A stretch of DNA of 64,000 nucleotides from Corynebacterium choanae (GCF_003813965.1 NZ_CP033896.1:2356001-2420000), one strand, 5' to 3'. Positions 10,306-20,552 are shown, counted from the first letter of the stretch. Notes: generated from the letters alone by a model not told the origin. Translations and numbers: made by a program.

Positions 10306-10724
10306 GTAAGTCTCCTTGTCAGTGGCGCCCGCTATATGACGCCAAATGAAAGTACATCGTGTATGAGGCTGCCCGAGGTGTTGGCCGATAAGGCTCAGTC
10401 ACAGGGAACTGGAACTTCTACGGATACAGTTCGGTGGCTCCGTGGCAGCGCTCATACCGTGGTGGTTAGCGCGCTGTAGTGTGCATCGAAAGCAACCAGT
10501 GTTGCGTGAACGATGCGGTTTCTGCAACGGGCTAACCATGCCGCCGGACCAGTCAGGCTGCTTTGCAACATCTTGCGGGAGTCGGATATTCGACTGGCCG
10601 TGGGATGCTGGTTTCGCAGGTGACGAGACCGGAGGTGGTGAAGTTGTAGAGAATGGTGGTTGTCGCATGCGACATAACACCACCGGCCGGTAGCGGCTGG
10701 CCACCGGCTGGTGTACTCGAAGGA
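10306..10724. other. rpsD-rpoA intergenic region of about 420 bases
   Basis: No convincing gene. Short open frames on both strands lack ribosome sites and family features. Just after the rpsD stop the minus strand has an imperfect hairpin (ACACCA-GCCGG against CCGGC-TGGTGT, about 10681-10715) without a U-run. The rest probably holds a promoter and leader for rpoA-rplQ, but I cannot point to clear -35 and -10 boxes. Confidence 0.4.
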
Positions 10725-11330
10725 TTACTTCGAGTAGAACTCGACGATGAGCTGTTCTTGCAGCGGGATGTCGATCTGTGCGCGCTCGGGGCGCTGGTGC
10801 ACGAGGATGCGCAGGGTGTCAGGGACGATCTGCAGCCATGCTGGGGTCTGTGCGTCGGCCAGCATTTCTTGTGCTTCTTCGAACCAGACCATCTTGCGGG
10901 AGCGTTCCCGAACATCGATGATGTCGTGCTTTTGGATCTGGTAGGACGGGATCGTCACGCGCTGACCGTTCACGGTGAAGTGACCGTGTGCAACGAGCTG
11001 CCGGGCGTGGCGGCGGGTGCGGGTCAGACCTGCGCGGTAGATGACGTTGTCGAGACGGGATTCCAGCAGCACCAGCAGGTTGTCACCGGTTTTACCCGGC
11101 AGACGGTTGGCTTCTGCATAGTAGCGGCGGAATTGCTTTTCCATGACGCCATAGTTGAAGCGTGCCTTCTGCTTTTCCTGCAGCTGCAGCAAGTACTCAG
11201 ATTCCTTGGTGCGGGCACGGCCAGCTTGTCCTGGAGGGTATGGACGACGCTCGAAAGAGGCGTCCCCACCGATCAGGTCAACGCGGAGGCGACGGGATTT
11301 ACGGGTTGCAGGACCAGTGTATCGGGCCAT
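10725..11330 (-). CDS. rpsD: 30S ribosomal protein S4
   Basis: 201 residues: MARYTGPATRKSRRLRVDLI, QKARFNYGVMEKQFRRYYAEA, and the S4 RNA-binding domain with RLDNVIYRAGLTRTRRHARQLVAHGHFTVNG. It nucleates assembly of the 30S body on 16S rRNA and in many bacteria represses its own operon. It lacks the N-terminal zinc-binding cysteines, the usual C-minus form. It lies 24 bases after rpsK in the rpsM-rpsK-rpsD cluster. Confidence 0.98.
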   Translation of the reverse strand: MARYTGPATRKSRRLRVDLIGGDASFERRPYPPGQAGRARTKESEYLLQLQEKQKARFNYGVMEKQFRRYYAEANRLPGKTGDNLLVLLESRLDNVIYRAGLTRTRRHARQLVAHGHFTVNGQRVTIPSYQIQKHDIIDVRERSRKMVWFEEAQEMLADAQTPAWLQIVPDTLRILVHQRPERAQIDIPLQEQLIVEFYSK

Positions 11331-11354
11331 ATCGAGTTACCTTTCCTTTCCCTG

Positions 11355-11759
11355 CTAGACGCGACGACGCTTCGGCGGACGGCAGCCGTTGTGCGGCTGC
11401 GGGGTCACGTCGACGATCGTGTCGACCTCAAGGCCGGCGGCCGAGAGGGAGCGGATAGCGGTTTCACGACCCGAGCCCGGGCCCTTCACAAAAACATTAA
11501 CTTTCTTCATACCGTGCTCCATTGCCTTGCGGGCAGCGCTTTCTGCTGCCATCTGTGCGGCGAATGGAGTGGACTTGCGGGAGCCCTTGAAGCCAACATG
11601 GCCAGAGGACGCCCACGAGATCACGGCACCATGCGGGTCGGTGATCGACACGATGGTGTTGTTGAAGGTGGACTTGATGTATGCGGACCCTTGGGTCACA
11701 TTCTTCTTGACGACGCGACGGCCGGTGCGGCGTGCGCCTGAACGACTCTTCGGAGGCAT
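11355..11759 (-). CDS. rpsK: 30S ribosomal protein S11
   Basis: 134 residues with [21 protein letters not shown], the [13 protein letters not shown] block and the C-terminal [18 protein letters not shown] typical of S11, a platform protein of the 30S subunit. It starts four bases after the rpsM stop, so the two are translated from one message. Confidence 0.98.
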   Translation of the reverse strand: MPPKSRSGARRTGRRVVKKNVTQGSAYIKSTFNNTIVSITDPHGAVISWASSGHVGFKGSRKSTPFAAQMAAESAARKAMEHGMKKVNVFVKGPGSGRETAIRSLSAAGLEVDTIVDVTPQPHNGCRPPKRRRV

Positions 11760-11763
11760 CTAC

Positions 11764-12132
11764 TTACTTCTTCTTTCCGGCGATGGTCTTCTTCGGGCCC
11801 TTGCGGGTACGCGCATTCGTCTTGGTGCGCTGGCCACGAACGGGCAGGCCACGACGGTGGCGCAGACCCTGGTAGCAGCCGATCTCAATCTTGCGACGGA
11901 TATCAGCCTGCACCTGGCGGCGAAGGTCACCTTCGACCTTCCAGGTGGATTCGATGACGTCACGCAGGCTTGAGATCTGCTCGTCGGTGAGATTGTCAGT
12001 GCGCAGATCCGGCGAGATACCAGTCTCGTCAAGAAGTTGCTTGGCACGGGCAGGCCCGATGCCGTAGATGTAGGTGAGAGCGACTTCCATGCGCTTGTTA
12101 CGCGGGAGGTCAACTCCAGCAAGGCGTGCCAT
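11764..12132 (-). CDS. rpsM: 30S ribosomal protein S13
   Basis: 122 residues starting [20 protein letters not shown] with [19 protein letters not shown] and the basic tail [25 protein letters not shown], the full S13 signature. It sits in the 30S head and contacts the large subunit and P-site tRNA. GGAAGGATC is about nine bases before the ATG. It is the first gene of the rpsM-rpsK-rpsD set here; rpmJ, which precedes rpsM in many bacteria, is not present between it and infA. Confidence 0.98.
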   Translation of the reverse strand: MARLAGVDLPRNKRMEVALTYIYGIGPARAKQLLDETGISPDLRTDNLTDEQISSLRDVIESTWKVEGDLRRQVQADIRRKIEIGCYQGLRHRRGLPVRGQRTKTNARTRKGPKKTIAGKKK

Positions 12133-12441
12133 AAGGCATGATCCTTCCGGTTGTTGCGGTGGTTTTCTCCCTATCCGTCCTCACCAACATCACAACTCGC
12201 ATCGCCCGGACGGATGCCGGATCAGTGGGAGAGAAAAACAGTGAGGCTTTGGCCACCGTTATGCCAAAGGTAGGAAACGAAGGTGTGAATGGTTGCGGGA
12301 AACATTGACTGCAAGTGTTACAGGAACAGTTGCGGAAAAAAATGGTTCACGCACAAACTTCTTCCCTGGCTAGGATGTCCTGCACCAGGGCAAGCACACC
12401 GTGGGATAAGGAGGCGGTGTAGAAAAAACTTCTCGCCAGTA
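12133..12441. other. infA-rpsM intergenic region
   Basis: About 310 bases without a gene; I looked for a 37-residue L36 frame on the minus strand and found none. It should contain the promoter and leader of the rpsM operon and the end of the infA transcript, but no clear U-tailed hairpin or consensus promoter stands out. Confidence 0.45.
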
Positions 12442-12663
12442 TTACTTGAAGCGGTACGTGATGCGGCCGCGAGTCAGGTCGTAGGGGCTCAGCGCTACAA
12501 TAACCCGATCCTCGGGGAGGATACGGATGTAGTGCTGGCGCATCTTGCCACTGATGTGGGCAAGTACCTTGTGACCGTTATCGAGTTCGACACGGAACAT
12601 CGCATTCGGCAGGGATTCGACTACGCGACCCTCTACCTCGATTGCGCCTTCCTTTTTTGCCAT
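12442..12663 (-). CDS. infA: translation initiation factor IF-1
   Basis: 73 residues beginning [20 protein letters not shown] and containing [20 protein letters not shown] and [21 protein letters not shown], the single OB-fold of IF-1. It binds the 30S A site during initiation. The frame is open further upstream, but the ATG at 12663 gives the canonical N-terminus. It is transcribed in the same direction as rpsM but about 310 bases away. Confidence 0.97.
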   Translation of the reverse strand: MAKKEGAIEVEGRVVESLPNAMFRVELDNGHKVLAHISGKMRQHYIRILPEDRVIVALSPYDLTRGRITYRFK

Positions 12664-12768
12664 GGACTCCACATTCCTTATTCGTGCCCGGCCGGGGTGG
12701 GTGCTTCTTGCACAGTGCAGGAAATACTCCGGTTGGCACGGCGTTGATTGCAACGGAAAATCGACGTA

Positions 12769-12786
12769 CCGCCACAGCTGTGGCGG
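12769..12786. promoter_or_regulatory. 18-bp perfect palindrome upstream of infA
   Basis: CCGCCACAGCTGTGGCGG is self-complementary over all 18 bases and lies about 105 bases before the infA start. It could be a protein-binding site or a leader hairpin. A second, shorter inverted repeat, GGTCAA-N5-TTGACC, lies about 50 bases further upstream. The role is unknown. Confidence 0.35.
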
Positions 12787-13072
12787 AGATGGTGCCTGCA
12801 TTGCTTATTCCAGCAAGGTCAACAGTATTGACCATATGCACACACCATCGCACGAGCTTACGCGCCGGATCACCATTATGCAATTCTTCCCCGGGATGCT
12901 TGTAACACTGACAGCCCCGGCGGGCAAGGAAGCAGACTGTTGGGCGTGTCGCAGCCAACGATAATGCTTCGGGGGAAACCTACGAGCGCGAAGCATCATT
13001 CCATGCGGCAAAGCGCCCTGCTGTGATCATCGTGCGGGGAGTGACGCGCCACTGCTGCGGTGACAACGGTGC

Positions 13073-13130
13073 GAAAAAATGCGAAACACCCCAGCTGGCT
13101 GCATCGTAACGATGCGCCGATCTGGGGTGG
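13073..13130 (-). terminator. intrinsic terminator downstream of the L,D-transpeptidase gene
   Basis: Read on the minus strand, CACCCCAG pairs with CTGGGGTG around an inner GCATCG/CGATGC stem, followed by TTTCGCATTTTTTCGC. It lies about 35 bases after the transpeptidase stop. Confidence 0.8.
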
Positions 13131-13164
13131 AAAACACTCTCGGGACAGGCCGACGGTGTACAGG

Positions 13165-13881
13165 CTAGAACACGTACACCATGTCGCCAATGTTGAGGTT
13201 GTTGAAGTAGTGCACGGCATCTTCGTGGTTGAGGTGGATGCAGCCGTGCGACCACAGGTTGACATCTCCTTCATGGAAGGCAATGCCGTTGTTGGTGAAA
13301 TACACCGAATATGGCATCGGGGCGTTGTTGTACACCCGGGAAACTTCGTCTTTCACCTTGCGGTTGACGTAGAAAGTGCCGCGTGGGGTGGCGGTTGCCG
13401 GATATGGGGCACCTGCCGAGTCCCGCACCGGCCCCCAAGTAATCACACCGTCTTTCTGCAGCCAGGTGCGTTCATGATCAAGGTCGATGCAGGCGCGAGC
13501 CTGCGGCGGGCATTTGCTTTGATCGAACCCTTCATAGGGCAGCGGTGCTGGGGCGGGTGCCGGCTCCGGGGCCGGCGGGTTGAGCGCTTCCTGCGCTTCG
13601 CGGGCTTTCTGCTCCAGCAGGCCTGGCGCGAGCAACCCAGTTAACCCGTCGGCGAATCCACGAGCCGCATTGCCGATCGGATCGGGCAGGCCAGTGGAGG
13701 AACCGTAGATTGACTCGTGAAGATTCCAGGCGAAATCGCTCGATCCGGCAGCAGGCGCTGGCGCCGGTGGCGCATCCTGTGCGGTTGCGGCAGGGCTGAG
13801 CCCAACAGTAAGTCCGGCAACCAAACCGGCGGCAGTGACTGCGCGGAAAAACGCATGAGAAAAACGGGAGCCTTGTTCCAT
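13165..13881 (-). CDS. secreted L,D-transpeptidase (YkuD domain)
   Basis: 238 residues from ATG 13881. A signal peptide (about residues 10-33, ending ATAQDA) is followed by a Pro/Ala linker. The C-terminal half is a YkuD catalytic domain ending in the motif WSHGCIHLNHEDA, with Cys214 as the nucleophile and the His of HGC beside it. Such enzymes make 3-3 peptidoglycan crosslinks or attach proteins to peptidoglycan outside the membrane. Here the catalytic cysteine is close to the C-terminus and the protein has no Ig-like domains, unlike mycobacterial LdtMt2. An upstream extension to 14007 is open but precedes the signal peptide and is unlikely. A terminator follows, so it is probably monocistronic. 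Confidence 0.88.
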   Translation of the reverse strand: MEQGSRFSHAFFRAVTAAGLVAGLTVGLSPAATAQDAPPAPAPAAGSSDFAWNLHESIYGSSTGLPDPIGNAARGFADGLTGLLAPGLLEQKAREAQEALNPPAPEPAPAPAPLPYEGFDQSKCPPQARACIDLDHERTWLQKDGVITWGPVRDSAGAPYPATATPRGTFYVNRKVKDEVSRVYNNAPMPYSVYFTNNGIAFHEGDVNLWSHGCIHLNHEDAVHYFNNLNIGDMVYVF

Positions 13882-14415
13882 GACGGCAAGCTTAGCGCAG
13901 GGGACACAGCTGCAAACAATTGTTTGCCAGAAATCCGGCAAACTAGTGTGAATAATGTGAATGTTGAGCACTCCCCCGGGAATGCTTTTTTCAGTTCGAT
14001 GTAACACTTACCGGCTGCTATGCGAATCGTGCACCGCATCCGTTGCCCGGTGCGCGTATTGACGGCTAACTGAACAACTCATCAGGCACCGGCCTCACCA
14101 AAGCGCCGCCGTGGCTAGGATAAGCTGCATCAACCGCTGGGTCTGCACACGACCTGTGCGAGTACTCCCCTTGGCTGCGATCCCCCACCGACCCCGGTAC
14201 CCCTCATAAGCACCGGGCGCTGCCACTACAAGGTGCAATAGACCACAGTCGTACCGTCGATGTGATTTTTCAACTATGCGCCACAACCAAGCGAAAACAT
14301 CCCACTACTCGCTCGTGGCAGGCAGCAAAAAACCACCTCCCAGTTACCTCTCCGATAACCAGTAGGTGGTCGTGAAGATCGACAAGAACATGGGAACAAT
14401 TCTTGCGTTTACACG
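13882..14415. other. intergenic region between map and the transpeptidase gene
   Basis: About 530 bases. It holds the map terminator (14325-14370) and presumably the transpeptidase promoter. Short open frames on the minus strand show no family features or ribosome sites. Confidence 0.4.
14325..14370 (-). terminator. intrinsic terminator after map
   Basis: On the minus strand ACCACCT pairs with AGGTGGT, with an inner GTTA/TAAC pairing, followed directly by TTTTTT. It ends the secY-adk-map transcript 46 bases after the map stop. Confidence 0.85.
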
Positions 14416-15219
14416 CTAGTCGGCAACATCTCGCGGCGTAAGAATCCGGGGACCTTGCGCGGTGGCGGCGACCGTATGCTCCCAATGGGATGCCCAGGAA
14501 TGATCCAAGCTCACCACTGTCCAATCATCCGCTTCCACAAACGAGTCCCGGGTACCAAGCGTGAGCATCGGCTCGATCGCCAGCACACTGCCCTCCTCAA
14601 TGAGCGGCCCGCGACCAGGATCACCCTCGTTTGCCAGGAATGGCTCCTCATGCATGGTGTGTCCAATACCGTGACCGCCATAGCCGTCCACAATATGCAG
14701 CATCACACCGAAGCGCTGCGCCGCAGCATCAGTGGCTTGCTCTAACGCCCACGACACATCGGTGAGCCGATTGCCCGGCACCATAGCCTGCAATCCTTCA
14801 TACAACACAAACCGGGTCGCCTCATTGAGTGCCTGGTGTTTCTTGGCAAGTTCGCCGATACCAAATGTCCACGCCGAATCACCAACCCAGCCGTCCAACG
14901 TGGCGCCACAGTCAATACTGACCAAATCCCCCTCTTGCAGCACCGTTGTTGTGTTTGGTATGCCGTGCACGATCACATCGTTAACCGAAGAGCAGATACT
15001 CGCCGGAAACCCCATATAGCCTTTGAATGTCGGAATTGCCCCATTGTCGCGGATCACCGCCTCAGCAATCGCATCCAAGTCAGCAGTGGTCATCCCCGGT
15101 TTGGCGGCCTCCCGGACAGCAACCAGTGCTTTGCCAACAATACGGCCGGCTGCCTCCATCGCATCAAGTTCGCCCGGTGTTTTACCCGCAATACGCTTTT
15201 TTCCTTTACGAAAACCCAT
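14416..15219 (-). CDS. map: methionine aminopeptidase, type I
   Basis: 267 residues from ATG 15219 ([15 protein letters not shown]). The two-metal site can be read off: Asp residues in [17 protein letters not shown], His in [13 protein letters not shown], Glu in AIEPMLT and Glu in the final WEHTVAAT. It removes the initiator methionine from new proteins in the cytoplasm. It follows adk by about 265 bases with a long hairpin between, and is closed by a clear terminator. No N-terminal SH3-like extension is present. Confidence 0.95.
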   Translation of the reverse strand: MGFRKGKKRIAGKTPGELDAMEAAGRIVGKALVAVREAAKPGMTTADLDAIAEAVIRDNGAIPTFKGYMGFPASICSSVNDVIVHGIPNTTTVLQEGDLVSIDCGATLDGWVGDSAWTFGIGELAKKHQALNEATRFVLYEGLQAMVPGNRLTDVSWALEQATDAAAQRFGVMLHIVDGYGGHGIGHTMHEEPFLANEGDPGRGPLIEEGSVLAIEPMLTLGTRDSFVEADDWTVVSLDHSWASHWEHTVAATAQGPRILTPRDVAD

Positions 15220-15397
15220 AGTGCAAACTGTACCCCACCAGGCAGATAAACCCAGTCCGCGCAACTACATACGCGAAAGCTCGACCGGCAACACCACACC
15301 AAACGAGCAGCACAATAAGCCGCGAGTTTGAAAACACCGAAAACCCAATTCACCCAGCGCCACTGCGCGGCGCTATCTGTGGGAAAAGAAACCTTCT

Positions 15398-15448
15398 TGA
15401 CATGCGCAATGCCCCTGGGGAGAAACCCCAGGGGCATCGCGCATGTCA
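15398..15448. terminator. very stable hairpin between adk and map
   Basis: TGACATGCGC-A-ATGCCCCTGGGG pairs with CCCCAGGGGCAT-C-GCGCATGTCA over 23 positions with one mismatch, loop AGAAA. On the minus strand it is followed by AAGAAGGTTTCTTTTCCC, a poor U-tail. It may be a terminator, a processing site or an mRNA-stability element between adk and map. Confidence 0.55.
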
Positions 15449-15483
15449 GCTGCTAGCACCAAGGTGCCAGTATGTGTCGCTGA

Positions 15484-16032
15484 CTAGAGATTGTTCAGCT
15501 TTTCCAAGGTAGCAGCAGAGATCTCTGCTACTGTCCCTTCCGCTTTCACCGCGATAATCTGATCCCCATAATGCTCGATCAGCGGGGCAGTCTCGTCGCG
15601 GTACACCTGCAGCCGGGTGCGGATGGTCTCTTCATTGTCGTCGGCACGACCACGGGCAAGCATCCGTTCCACGACAACGTCTTCGCTGACGTCGAACTGC
15701 ACGACACCGTTGAGTTTCGTTCCCTGCTTGGCAAGCATCGCATCAAGCAGATCGGCCTGTTCCACCGTGCGTGGGAAACCATCAAGCAGGAAGCCATCTT
15801 TGGCATCATCCTGGCTGAGCCGATCTTCCACCATGCGGGTAGTGACATCAGTTGGCACCAGCTTGCCGGCGTCAATATAGGTTTTCGCCTCATTGCCGAG
15901 CGGGGTACCCTGCCCGATGTTGTAGCGGAACAAGTCCCCGGTAGAGATATGAGGTACGCCGAGCTTCTCGGAGAGAATAGCGGCTTGGGTACCTTTGCCA
16001 GCACCGGGAGGGCCTAGGAGAACGAGTCTCAT
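15484..16032 (-). CDS. adk: adenylate kinase
   Basis: 182 residues. P-loop GPPGAGKGT at residues 7-15, then the AMP-binding region [12 protein letters not shown] and the conserved [17 protein letters not shown]. It is the short form: a full zinc or LID insert is missing, as in actinobacterial adenylate kinases. It balances ATP, ADP and AMP. The start overlaps the secY stop by four bases, so it is translationally coupled to secY. Confidence 0.97.
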   Translation of the reverse strand: MRLVLLGPPGAGKGTQAAILSEKLGVPHISTGDLFRYNIGQGTPLGNEAKTYIDAGKLVPTDVTTRMVEDRLSQDDAKDGFLLDGFPRTVEQADLLDAMLAKQGTKLNGVVQFDVSEDVVVERMLARGRADDNEETIRTRLQVYRDETAPLIEHYGDQIIAVKAEGTVAEISAATLEKLNNL

Positions 16033-17351
16033 TTCAAGAATCCTTCGTAGTTCGATTGCAGCAGTTGCGATTCGATTTGTTTCACCGTCGTCAACGCAAC
16101 GGAGACAAGAATCAGAATAGCGGTACCACCGAACGGTGTGGCGCGTCCTGCAGAACTTCCTACCCCAAGATCCAGCATAATATTTGGCAATACTGCGATC
16201 AGGCCGAGATATACCGAGCCGACCAGCAGTAACCGGCTCATGACATACCAGAGATATTCAGCCGTGGGCCGCCCCGGGCGTACCCCCGGAATGAACCCGC
16301 CGTACTTCTTCATATTGTCGGCTTGCTCGTTCGGATCATATTGCACCGAGACGTAGAAGTAGGAGAAGAACACGATGAGCACGAAGTACAAGATGATGTA
16401 CTGGTAGCTCGACGGGGTCTCTAAGTACTGGATGACGTTCTTCTGCCACCAGTTATCCGGTGCTACTGGCCGACCGGAGTTAATGATCCGGGTGATGAGC
16501 ACCGGCACATAGATCAGCGACGATGCGAAGATCACCGGGATCACGCCACCCTGGTTGACCTTCAGCGGCAGATAGGTGGAGGTGTTGCCGTATTGGCGAC
16601 GACCCACCATACGCTTGGCGTACTGCACCGGGATACGGCGCTGCCCTTGCTCGATGAACACCACGCCGATCACCAAAATAATGACCGCGATAAGCACCAT
16701 GGTGAACACGAAACCACCGGAGGAGCTTAAAATCCCGGCACCGTCGGTGGGCAGCCGGGTGGCGATACCGGCGAAAATAAGCAGCGACATACCGTTGCCG
16801 ATACCGCGCTCGGTCATCAACTCACCAATCCACATGGTGAGCACTGCACCGGCAGTCATAGTGATCACAATGATGACCAGATCAAAGAAGTTCCGGTCAG
16901 CCTTGAGAACCTCAACCCCTTGGCCGAGCAGCTGGCCACGGTCAGCCAGCGCCACAATGCCGGCCGACTGCAGCAGCGCCAACGCTAAGGTGAGATAACG
17001 CGTGTACTGCGTCATCTTCGACTGGCCGGACTGTCCTTCCTTCTTCAGCTCTTCAAAGTGGGGAATCACCACGGTGAGCAGCTGCACGATAATCGACGCC
17101 GTAATATACGGCATGATGCCGATAGCGAACACCGACAGCTGCAGCAGCGCCCCACCAGAGAACAGGTTAATCAGCGAGAAGACGCTGTTTTCTCCCTGGG
17201 TGAGCTCCCGCAACCGGCCGGAGATCTCGGCATAGTCGACACCGGGCGACGGGATCTGTGCGCCGATGCGGTACACGATAATCATCGCGACCGTAAATAA
17301 AATCTTCTTGCGAAGATCAGCGTCCTTAAACACCGATGTTAACGCGGACAC
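16029..17351 (-). CDS. secY: preprotein translocase subunit SecY
   Basis: 440 residues from GTG 17351, preceded by AGGAGG four bases upstream; the N-terminus [20 protein letters not shown] and the [14 protein letters not shown] motif fit corynebacterial SecY. Ten membrane segments can be traced, with the plug and cytosolic loops and the C-terminal NYEGFLK. It forms the membrane channel for SecA-driven export. The open frame continues to 17444, but that part does not resemble SecY. It leads the secY-adk-map unit. Confidence 0.96.
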   Translation of the reverse strand: MSALTSVFKDADLRKKILFTVAMIIVYRIGAQIPSPGVDYAEISGRLRELTQGENSVFSLINLFSGGALLQLSVFAIGIMPYITASIIVQLLTVVIPHFEELKKEGQSGQSKMTQYTRYLTLALALLQSAGIVALADRGQLLGQGVEVLKADRNFFDLVIIVITMTAGAVLTMWIGELMTERGIGNGMSLLIFAGIATRLPTDGAGILSSSGGFVFTMVLIAVIILVIGVVFIEQGQRRIPVQYAKRMVGRRQYGNTSTYLPLKVNQGGVIPVIFASSLIYVPVLITRIINSGRPVAPDNWWQKNVIQYLETPSSYQYIILYFVLIVFFSYFYVSVQYDPNEQADNMKKYGGFIPGVRPGRPTAEYLWYVMSRLLLVGSVYLGLIAVLPNIMLDLGVGSSAGRATPFGGTAILILVSVALTTVKQIESQLLQSNYEGFLK

Positions 17352-17914
17352 GTATCCTCCTAGGGTTGTTCGACCACTGCACACCGCAGAAAACCGCTGT
17401 GAGATCACAGTTGGATTGCCCTGCCGTTGTTGCCACCCTGCCAACGATCATGTGATCTGGTTTCGCAGGGAATATTCCCACCGGATACTGCACGGTTGTG
17501 GTGACAGAACAAGGCATGGGGCACGGGCATCACTGCCCTACGCGGCTTGCACAGTTGTACTGACGCCAGACACCAAATGCGGAAAGTCATCGTCGATAAC
17601 TCCAGCGTTTGGTGCATGTGTGCGGCACAGCTGTTGGTCAAGCCCTGTGCATGTTGATATTTCAATAATGTAGAAAAACATCTCGTCGGCAGGAAGGTCT
17701 TGTGTTCCATCCCGGCGAGCTGCCTGATTCGTTTACGCAAACCAGTATGTGGGCATGGCTAGCCCACAGTTAGACAGAGCAACCCTACCAGCACACCATC
17801 GAAATGCCATAGTTGAGGGTACCGGCTTAGCCCTCCCCCACCCTTTCCCGCCGCACTGTGACAGCTTTCAAGCCGAGTGTTTCCGGGTGGTCACACCCAT
17901 GGGTGTCCCTCTGC
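17352..17914. other. intergenic region upstream of secY
   Basis: About 560 bases without a recognisable gene. It contains the secY leader and, after the permease stop, a 14-bp palindrome ACACCCATGGGTGT (about 17893-17906) without a U-run. Confidence 0.4.
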
Positions 17915-18751
17915 TTATCCGGCGGCGAGCAGGGTTTGTGTCAAGGTCAGTGCCCCGATGAGGAACACCAACAGCGCAAACAGGAAGCTTAAAGTAGATT
18001 GGCGCACCTGTTGCGACAGCCGCCCACCTAGGCGGGCGGCAACTGTCGAGCCGAGAAGGAAACAGAGCACGACTGGCCAGTCGACGTGAAATTGTCCTGC
18101 GGCAAGACCGGTAAGTATTGACACGGCACTGGCGATCACCATCACCACCAGGCTGGTGCCTGCTGCTTCCCGGACGGTAAACCGCAACACGAGCATGAGT
18201 ATTGGAACAACAATAAACCCACCGCCCACCCCGAACAGGCCGGTGAGCATACCGGTGAGGGTGGCGGTGGCGATGAGCGATATCGGCGATGGGCTGCTGC
18301 CTACCGCGGAATCAGTACCGGGGCGATCAGTGTCCTGGGCAGCCAACTGGCGTGTCGGCGATGCTGCTGATTGTTCCGTTCGGCGCTGTGTGCGGGCGTT
18401 TCGCATCATGAGCACACTGACTACGAGCAGGAGCACGGAAAAGGAGACAAATAGCAGGTGCCCGTCGAGGTGATGGTTGGCAATCCTGCCAATTATCGCC
18501 CCCGCAGCACTAAGTGCACCAAAGAGGATCCCTTGGCGGAGGCGAACTTGTCCGAGGCGATATTTTGCCGGCAATGTGGCAAGTGCGGTCAACCCCACAA
18601 TAACTAATGATCCACTCGTGGCATCATGTGGCGACTGCCCTAGGAGGTAGGTGAGCACGGGCACCGCAATAATCCCGCCGCCTGCGCCGAGCGCACCGAT
18701 GACCAGACCAACGATGACCCCGACGAGGCTTGCTTGTAATGCAACTGTCAC
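17915..18751 (-). CDS. TauE/SafE-family membrane permease (sulfite/organosulfonate exporter type)
   Basis: 278 residues, mostly hydrophobic, eight or so membrane segments in two halves. Each half carries the family glycine motif: GLVIGALGAGGGIIAVPVL near the N-terminus and GLFGVGGGFIVVPILML in the second half. The halves are joined by a polar linker (about 125-160). Family members export sulfite, sulfoacetate or related anions; the substrate here cannot be told. GTG 18751 is preferred because AAGGAG lies nine bases upstream. It stands between secY and a glycerate kinase with no obvious functional link. Confidence 0.8.
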   Translation of the reverse strand: MTVALQASLVGVIVGLVIGALGAGGGIIAVPVLTYLLGQSPHDATSGSLVIVGLTALATLPAKYRLGQVRLRQGILFGALSAAGAIIGRIANHHLDGHLLFVSFSVLLLVVSVLMMRNARTQRRTEQSAASPTRQLAAQDTDRPGTDSAVGSSPSPISLIATATLTGMLTGLFGVGGGFIVVPILMLVLRFTVREAAGTSLVVMVIASAVSILTGLAAGQFHVDWPVVLCFLLGSTVAARLGGRLSQQVRQSTLSFLFALLVFLIGALTLTQTLLAAG

Positions 18752-18916
18752 TGTCTGCTGCTCCTTGAAAAAACTCGGCGAAGTACCCGCGGGCGATCTC
18801 CTACTGGGCAAAGAAACGTCTGTGTACCGTTTTCCGCGAGCAAAGTGATATGCCGCTGCCCTCGCGAAACACTGATTCGCCGCACCGCAGCATTGTTGCA
18901 GCGGCGCCTAAACGTC

Positions 18917-20113
18917 CTAGCGCAGGATATGTTGTTGCTGCTTGGTAGCTCGTTTTGCCAACACTTTGCCTGCTTCGCGAAGCCATCGCGTAGGGTCGTC
19001 TATTGCCGACTGTTCGTTTCCTGCTAGCTCAGTTAAGGCAAGTGCCTGCGCTGCCGACCTGCTGGAAGGCAAATCCCCTGTGATGCGACCTGCCACGATA
19101 AGCAGCTCCGGTCGCCGGTGGTCGCTGCCAGGTTCGGTGTCAGTGCGCTGATCCCTAGCCTGTTCCACAAGCCCGCTGATCGTGCCAACAACTTTGCCGT
19201 GGAAGGACGATGCATCCAGGCTGCCTTCCCCGGTGAGCACAATATCGGCGCTGCTGAGTAACCTGTCAAGTCCAAGGAGCGTTGCTATGGTGTGGGCGCC
19301 TGGTTGCAGAGTTGCGCCAAGTACGCGCAGCGCCATCCCTAATCCACCCGCCGCACCGGCACCGGGCTGCTGCGGGTCGCCGCCGAGCAGGGTGCAGAGG
19401 TTCGCCAATGCTGTATCGGCACTGTCGAAATAGGTGTCCGCTAATCCTTTCTGCGGGCCGAATACTGTTGCCGCTCCGCGGGGCCCGGTGAGCGGATTGT
19501 CGACGTCACACAATACAGTGATCGTGATGTCTGCAAGGCGTTGCTGCAGGTTTTTCAGCGTGTCTTCGTCAACAGATTCCAGGGTGACCAGTCCTTGTAG
19601 CCCTGGCCTAATTGCTGCACCTTCCCCGTCGCAGAGCCGCACCCCAAGCGACTGCAGCATCCCCGCACCACCGTCAGTTGAGCAGCTGGATCCGATACCG
19701 ATAATGATTTCATCGACACCACGGTCAACGATTGCCGCGATCGCCTCCCCGAGGGCACGGGTAGATCCAGTCAGCGGTATAGGTTGGTTGATTAGTTCGA
19801 TGCCGCAGGTTGATGCCACATCAACAACGGCAATGCGACGACCGTGTTGAGTGCGAACGCTGGTGAAAAAGCTCGTCGTCTGGCCAGTTCCATCCGGCCC
19901 GCTCAGGCAAAGGGAATGGTGTTGTGCCCCTGGTTGGGCACGGTAAAACACTGCGGCGGTACCTTCCCCACCATCGGCCATCGGCACTTCGATGAGGGTG
20001 TCTTGTGGCCGCACAGTCCGCCATCCGACTTGAAGCGCGGCGGCAACCTGCGGGGCAGGGCATGTCCCTTTCAGCGAATCAGGGGCAATCACCACAGTCA
20101 GCGGTTCCGACAC
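18917..20113 (-). CDS. glxK: glycerate kinase, GlxK/GarK family
   Basis: 398 residues. The N-terminus VVIAPDSLKGTCPAPQVAAAL and MADGGEGTAAVF, and the internal EIIIGIGSSCSTDGGAGMLQ and GAAGGLGMAL, are the signature of family-1 glycerate kinases, which phosphorylate D-glycerate with ATP at the end of glyoxylate or glycolate use. The length is a little above the usual 370-380 because of inserts near residues 340-360. It is alone, minus strand, about 165 bases before the permease gene. Confidence 0.9.
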   Translation of the reverse strand: MSEPLTVVIAPDSLKGTCPAPQVAAALQVGWRTVRPQDTLIEVPMADGGEGTAAVFYRAQPGAQHHSLCLSGPDGTGQTTSFFTSVRTQHGRRIAVVDVASTCGIELINQPIPLTGSTRALGEAIAAIVDRGVDEIIIGIGSSCSTDGGAGMLQSLGVRLCDGEGAAIRPGLQGLVTLESVDEDTLKNLQQRLADITITVLCDVDNPLTGPRGAATVFGPQKGLADTYFDSADTALANLCTLLGGDPQQPGAGAAGGLGMALRVLGATLQPGAHTIATLLGLDRLLSSADIVLTGEGSLDASSFHGKVVGTISGLVEQARDQRTDTEPGSDHRRPELLIVAGRITGDLPSSRSAAQALALTELAGNEQSAIDDPTRWLREAGKVLAKRATKQQQHILR

Positions 20114-20427
20114 GAATAGACCCCTCCTCTGTGTTTCGCACCGGCTGTGTGCGTTGCTCTGCGTTAGGTGTGCTGCACCGACCGGATTTCGTCACTCATG
20201 CTCTCCTGCATTGTAGATGGTGAGGAGGCTGACATTGGCGACTAGTAGCTACACGTCAGCTGCAGATAACCAAAATGGTGTCCTCGCCGTGACAGGATTT
20301 GCAAACCCTGAAGCTGCTGTGCCGCGGTGCAATGCCTTTGCACACAGTGTGTATACGGCAGAAAGTGATAAGTGTGCTGCGCGTCAGAACCGGCGGTATT
20401 ACCGATAAGAGCAGCGTCTTGCAATAG
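20114..20427. other. intergenic region between rplO terminator and glycerate kinase
   Basis: No gene recognised; should hold the glycerate kinase promoter. Small open frames on the plus strand have no ribosome sites. Confidence 0.4.
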
Positions 20428-20478
20428 CAAAAAACTCACCCCACTGGCCATGCGTTGTGCATGTTCAGTGGGGTGAGT
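20428..20478 (-). terminator. strong intrinsic terminator of the rpsH-rplO operon
   Basis: A perfect 13-bp stem, ACTCACCCCACTG with CAGTGGGGTGAGT, 19-base loop, followed on the minus strand by TTTTTTGC. It lies about 75 bases after the rplO stop. Confidence 0.93.
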
Positions 20479-20552
20479 GGATGTGCCCGTGGTGGCGCCT
20501 GCTAGGTGTGAAGCACCAGCGGCGTCTCCGGGCTACAGTTAAAGGCTAAGCC

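Noticed and set aside
12133-12441. rpmJ (L36) expected beside infA
   Set aside because: No 37-residue frame with the CxxC...C...H pattern exists on either strand there; corynebacteria keep it elsewhere.
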